Program-made: the position numbers and the translations under genes | NCBI GenBank assembly: GCA_016212345.1 | Contig: JACRGM010000203.1 | Location: forward strand, 1 to 9,008 | Length of the DNA: 9,008 bases | Source of the DNA: Nitrospinota bacterium | GTDB taxonomy: Bacteria; Nitrospinota; Nitrospinia; SZUA-224 | Reading direction: 5' to 3' | Shown: positions 6,225 to 9,008 of the stretch, one piece after another | Position numbering within the stretch: position 1 is the stretch's first letter | Layout of the letters: the number at the start of each line of letters is the position of its first letter | The notes under the pieces: model-generated | What the model was told of the DNA's origin: nothing | The model's input: only the letters and a program-made list of their open reading frames with translations | Databases searched by the model: none

Positions 6225-6639
6225 TCAGGTTCTCCTTCTCAATCTCTTTCTTTATCTTGTCTAAGATACCATTAACAAATCCGGCTGAATCATCTGTACC
6301 AAATCTCTTGGCAATCTCAATCGCCTCATCTATAGTGACATTGTGGGGGATATCATCCATTGAAAGGAATTCGTTAACTGCAATTCTCAGAATATTCCTC
6401 TCTACAATCCCTATCCTCTCCAAATGCCAATGTTCGCTACTCTCTTCAATAAGGTGGTCTATTGTCTCTATATTTTCAACCGTATCTCTCACTAACCTCT
6501 CAGTAAATAGTCTTATATCCTCTGGATAACTTTTATGTCTCCAAAAGGTACTAATGATATCTCTTGGGTCCTCCTTGGTAATATCACTCTGATAAAGGAT
6601 CCTCAAAGCAAATTCTCTTGCCTTTCTACGCCTTCTCAT
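6187..6639 (-). CDS. nusB: Transcription antitermination factor NusB
   Basis: This 150-residue protein has the NusB layout: a basic N-terminus MRRRRKAREFALRILYQSDI and the C-terminal signature IPHNVTIDEAIEIAKRFGTDDSAGFVNGILD (about 98-128). NusB binds boxA RNA with NusE (ribosomal protein S10) and supports antitermination on ribosomal RNA operons. Length is usual for the family, with a charged tail of about 20 residues. The ATG is the only in-frame start, as a TGA sits six codons upstream. The Shine-Dalgarno is weak, with AAGGATGAG too far away, so expression may be modest or depend on coupling. It lies 57 bases after ribH, a common gene order, and overlaps the next gene. Confidence 0.97.
   Translation of the reverse strand: MRRRRKAREFALRILYQSDITKEDPRDIISTFWRHKSYPEDIRLFTERLVRDTVENIETIDHLIEESSEHWHLERIGIVERNILRIAVNEFLSMDDIPHNVTIDEAIEIAKRFGTDDSAGFVNGILDKIKKEIEKENLIDKDKDPLSRVY
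6222..6237 (-). promoter_or_regulatory. Ribosome binding site deciding a TTG start (M17-N gene)
   Basis: AAGGAG (6237-6232) with seven bases of spacing precedes TTG (6224-6222), all within the nusB coding sequence. No ATG or GTG in this frame is placed better, and the M17 N-terminal homology begins about ten residues after this TTG. Confidence 0.75.
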
Positions 6640-6696
6640 AACACTTAAAGTATTCTCATCCTTTTTAATATCAACTGATAGGGATGGGGATTCACC

Positions 6697-7176
6697 TTAA
6701 ATCTTTAAATCTTCTATCTCCTTATACAGATTTACCATCTCTATTGCAGAGATAGCTGCATCCCAACCTTTATTCCCAGATTTGGAACCCGCCCTCTCTA
6801 TCCCCTGTTCAATGGTCTCTGTGGTTAATACCCCTAGTATAATAGGGAGACCTGTCTCTAGAGATATACTTGCTATCCCCTTAGTCACCTCAGATGCAAT
6901 ATATTTATAATGAGAGGTATCCCCTTGTATTATAGCACCAAGGCATATAATGGCATTATACCTCTTTCCTATTGCCATCTTCTTCGCCACATAAGGTATC
7001 TCAAATGAACCGGGGACCTTTACTACCTCGATATCCTTATCATCAACACCGTGCCTGATAAGTGCATCTATTGCCCCCTCTAAGAGATGTCCTGTGATAA
7101 ACTCATTAAAACGGCTTACCACTATGCCAAACCTATAACCACTACCTTTCATATCCCCTTGAATTATCCTTGGCAT
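6697..7176 (-). CDS. ribH: 6,7-dimethyl-8-ribityllumazine synthase (RibH)
   Basis: RibH condenses 5-amino-6-ribitylaminouracil with 3,4-dihydroxy-2-butanone 4-phosphate to give lumazine, the substrate of riboflavin synthase. At 159 residues it has the normal size. The motifs are complete: SRFNEFIT (21-28, with the ring-stacking Phe23), VPGSFEIP (54-61), LGAIIQGDTSHYKY (79-92, with the catalytic-type His89), and ERAG (127-130, with the phosphate-contacting Arg128). GDTSH is a mild variant of the usual GxTxH, and Gln84 replaces the Arg often seen there. The ATG is preceded by AAAGGAG with seven bases of spacing. It starts 18 bases after the ribBA stop, so the two are cotranscribed. Products of this family usually assemble as 60-mers or pentamers in the cytoplasm. 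Confidence 0.98.
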   Translation of the reverse strand: MPRIIQGDMKGSGYRFGIVVSRFNEFITGHLLEGAIDALIRHGVDDKDIEVVKVPGSFEIPYVAKKMAIGKRYNAIICLGAIIQGDTSHYKYIASEVTKGIASISLETGLPIILGVLTTETIEQGIERAGSKSGNKGWDAAISAIEMVNLYKEIEDLKI

Positions 7177-7194
7177 ATAATATCTCCTTTCCTT

Positions 7195-8397
7195 TTATAC
7201 ATTCCTTATCAGATGTCCCATCCTCTCCCGTTTTGTCCTCAGATACCTCAGGTTATCCTTACAAGGTGTAATCTCTAGAGGTACCCTCTCTACTACCTTT
7301 AATCCATAACCCTCAAGACCAACGATCTTTCTAGGATTATTCGTCATAAGCCTTATCCTACCAATACCTAAATTCACCAATATCTGTGCCCCTATCCCAT
7401 AATCCCTTAAATCAGGCTTAAAGCCCAAGGCCTCATTGGCCTGAACAGTATCCTTCCCCTGATCCTGAAGAGAATATGCCTTCAGTTTGTTGATCAGTCC
7501 TATACCGCGTCCCTCCTGATAAAGATAGAGGAGAACCCCACTACCCTCTTCTGTTATCATCTCTAATGCTTTGTGAAGCTGTTCCCCACAATCACACCTA
7601 TAAGAACCAAAGATATCACCTGTTAGACACTGGGAATGTACCCTTACCAAGACATCTATATCAGGACGGATCTCCCCTTTTACTAATGCAAGGTGTACAT
7701 CCTTATTCAAGATATTCTTGAATGCAATAGCATCAAAGGTACCAAATCGTGTGGGAAGTTTTGTTGTTGCAACTCTATCAATAAAGGTCTCTCTCTGCAT
7801 CCTGTATTCTATCAAATCCTTTATAGTGATCATCTTCAGACCAAACTTCTTCGCAAATTCTGTTAATTGAGGGACACGTCCCATTGTCCCATCATCGTTC
7901 ATGATCTCACATATTACACCTGCAGGATAGAGACCTGCTAAACGGGCAAGATCTACTGATCCCTCTGTCTGACCTGTCCTGACCAATACCCCTCCTTCTT
8001 TTGCCTTGAGGGGAAAGACATGTCCTGGTTGGACAAGATCTTCTTTTTTGGTTTTAGGATCTATTGTTGTAAGGATAGTAACTGCCCTATCTCCAGCAGA
8101 TATACCAGTAGTAGTACCCCTCTTCGCATCAATAGAGATGGTGAAGGCTGTACCAAAGTTCGAGGTGTTTTCATTAACCATTAGGGGGAGTTGAAGCTCC
8201 TCAAGCCTCTGAGGTGTCAATGATAGGCAAATCAATCCCCTCCCATATTTTGCCATAAAGTTAATGACCTCAGGTGTAACCTTTTCTGCGGCTATCATAA
8301 GGTCACCTTCATTCTCCCTATCTTCATCATCTACAAGGATGACCATCTTACCCTGCCTGATATCCTCTATTGCATCAGAGATCTTATCAAATGGCAT
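7195..8397 (-). CDS. ribBA: Bifunctional 3,4-dihydroxy-2-butanone-4-phosphate synthase / GTP cyclohydrolase II
   Basis: This 400-residue fusion provides both branches feeding RibH. The N-terminal RibB domain (about 1-205) has the acidic DDEDRENEGD site (23-32), QPGHVFPL (123-130, His126) and PAGVICEIMNDDGTMGR. The C-terminal RibA domain (about 208-400) has the zinc ligands Cys257, Cys268 and Cys270 in CLTGDIFGSYRCDCG, YQEGRGIGL (293-301), and TNNPRK..GLEGYG with ERVPL near the end. Both halves look active. One variation is RTGQTEGSVDL (140-150), where E. coli RibB has His in GHTE. I recall Gln at this place in other RibBA proteins, so loss of function should not be assumed. AAGGAGGG (8412-8405) with good spacing fixes the ATG, and two alternative hairpins lie directly upstream. 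Confidence 0.98.
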   Translation of the reverse strand: MPFDKISDAIEDIRQGKMVILVDDEDRENEGDLMIAAEKVTPEVINFMAKYGRGLICLSLTPQRLEELQLPLMVNENTSNFGTAFTISIDAKRGTTTGISAGDRAVTILTTIDPKTKKEDLVQPGHVFPLKAKEGGVLVRTGQTEGSVDLARLAGLYPAGVICEIMNDDGTMGRVPQLTEFAKKFGLKMITIKDLIEYRMQRETFIDRVATTKLPTRFGTFDAIAFKNILNKDVHLALVKGEIRPDIDVLVRVHSQCLTGDIFGSYRCDCGEQLHKALEMITEEGSGVLLYLYQEGRGIGLINKLKAYSLQDQGKDTVQANEALGFKPDLRDYGIGAQILVNLGIGRIRLMTNNPRKIVGLEGYGLKVVERVPLEITPCKDNLRYLRTKRERMGHLIRNV

Positions 8398-8404
8398 ACT
8401 ATAT

Positions 8405-8446
8405 CCCTCCTTCCTCTGAAAATCTTGTCCAGAGGCTTATGCCTCT
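8405..8446 (-). promoter_or_regulatory. Mutually exclusive hairpins next to the ribBA ribosome site
   Basis: In the minus-strand transcript, AGAGGC (8446-8441) pairs with GCCTCT (8436-8431) around ATAA. Alternatively CCTCTGGA (8435-8428) pairs with TTCAGAGG (8420-8413), including one G-T wobble, around a seven-base loop. The two share bases 8431-8435 and cannot form together. The second stem ends directly against AAGGAGGG (8412-8405). The layout resembles a small translational switch. No FMN-riboswitch core is recognisable and no T-run follows, so control of transcription is unlikely. Confidence 0.4.
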
Positions 8447-8496
8447 ATCTATGATTCTTTCGCCCTTATTCTGAAAATACCTATCCAATTTTCGAA

Positions 8497-9008
8497 TCAA
8501 ATAAACCCATGCTTCATAAGAAATTCACGATCTATCTTTTCTCTCTTCCCTTTACCTCTATCATTATACATAAACCTCTCTATATACTTCCCTATAAGAT
8601 CTGCCTCTATATTTACTGTTGCACCTATCCCTTTACGCCCAATAGTGGTCTTCTGGGCAGTATATGGGATAATAGATACCTTAAAGCTATTATGATTATG
8701 ATCAGCAACTGTAAGACTGATACCATCAACCGCAATAGAGCCTTTTGTTATAATATATCTCATCACCTCATCTGATGGTTGGATAGTCAAGATAAACCCC
8801 TTAGTCCCTATTTGCTTATCCTTTATCACCCCAACTCCATCGCTATGGCCACTGACAATATGACCATCAAATCTATCATTTACCCTCAGTGCCCTCTCCA
8901 GATTGAGTGGGTCACCCACCTTCATCTCCCCTAAATTACTCTTCTTTAATGTCTCAGAAGAGAGATCTGTAGCAAAGGATGATCTATTATACTCCACAAC
9001 CGTAAGAC
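8497..9008 (-). CDS. ribE: Riboflavin synthase alpha subunit, 5' end outside the window
   Basis: Riboflavin synthase dismutates two lumazines into riboflavin and the pyrimidine recycled by RibH. The visible 169 residues begin at LTVVEYN, which is conserved internal sequence (compare LTVADHN in the second domain). About 40 N-terminal residues, including the usual MFTGIIE start, therefore lie beyond 9008. A GTG at 8997 is an internal Val codon, not the start. The remainder of domain 1 holds ETLKKSNLGEMKVGDPLNLERAL. Domain 2 holds HIVSGHSDGVG, KGSIAVDGISLTVADHN, IPYTAQKTTIG and IEADLIGKYIERF, the tandem lumazine-binding layout of this family. SGHSDGVG varies slightly from the common GHVDG. The product ends MKHGFI. 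A 99-base gap separates it from ribBA. The symbol ribC is used for the same gene in E. coli. Confidence 0.97.
   Translation of the reverse strand, partial: LTVVEYNRSSFATDLSSETLKKSNLGEMKVGDPLNLERALRVNDRFDGHIVSGHSDGVGVIKDKQIGTKGFILTIQPSDEVMRYIITKGSIAVDGISLTVADHNHNSFKVSIIPYTAQKTTIGRKGIGATVNIEADLIGKYIERFMYNDRGKGKREKIDREFLMKHGFI

Noticed and set aside
8398..8496. FMN riboswitch in front of ribBA
   Set aside because: The spacer is only 99 bases and lacks the conserved FMN-element helices and core. If one exists it would be expected ahead of the first gene of the operon, outside the window.
8497..8997. GTG at 8997 as the start of riboflavin synthase
   Set aside because: Upstream codons continue the conserved LTVVE motif to the window edge, so the protein begins outside the window.

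Overview
All confidently called genes lie on the minus strand, so the window is described from right to left. Base composition is AT-rich. The right half (9008 to about 4909) is a compact housekeeping operon. It holds the 3' part of riboflavin synthase (ribE), bifunctional ribBA, ribH, nusB, a short protein matching only the N-terminal domain of M17 leucyl aminopeptidases, and a calcineurin-type metallophosphoesterase. Spacing is mostly tight: an 18-base gap between ribBA and ribH, a 38-base overlap between nusB and the M17-N gene, and a 14-base gap before the phosphoesterase. The last two genes start with TTG behind readable ribosome binding sites. The three rib genes supply the last steps of riboflavin synthesis. 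RibBA makes both precursors, from GTP and ribulose 5-phosphate, RibH makes lumazine, and RibE dismutates lumazine to riboflavin. nusB next to ribH is a common bacterial arrangement.

The left half (about 4908 to 265) is accessory in character. It has two tandem, clearly paralogous B12-binding radical SAM proteins (4590-3091 and 2916-1399), then an exported protein built from two golvesin/Xly-CBD-like beta domains with a proline-rich insert (1335-265). Each of the three genes has its own recognisable sigma70-type promoter on the minus strand: TTGACT-N17-TATATT, TTGATA-N18-TATAAT and a full-consensus TTGACA-N17-TATAAT. They are therefore neighbours with separate promoters rather than one operon. 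The -35 box of the last promoter contains the TGA stop of the radical SAM gene in front of it. The first and last promoters share the same sequence block upstream of and into the -35. Bases 1-264 hold no gene I can defend.

The organism is a bacterium. AT-rich DNA, a consensus sigma70 promoter style, several B12/radical SAM enzymes and a secreted golvesin-domain protein suggest an anaerobic, probably Gram-negative lineage, such as anammox-type Planctomycetes, Nitrospirota or Desulfobacterota. This is inference, and the window carries no decisive phylogenetic marker. No tRNA, rRNA, CRISPR, insertion sequence or phage gene is visible. The most unusual signals are the G-quadruplex-type tract and the poly-proline insert it encodes inside a beta domain, the shared promoter block that doubles as coding sequence, the alternative hairpins in front of ribBA, and the stand-alone M17 N-terminal domain.
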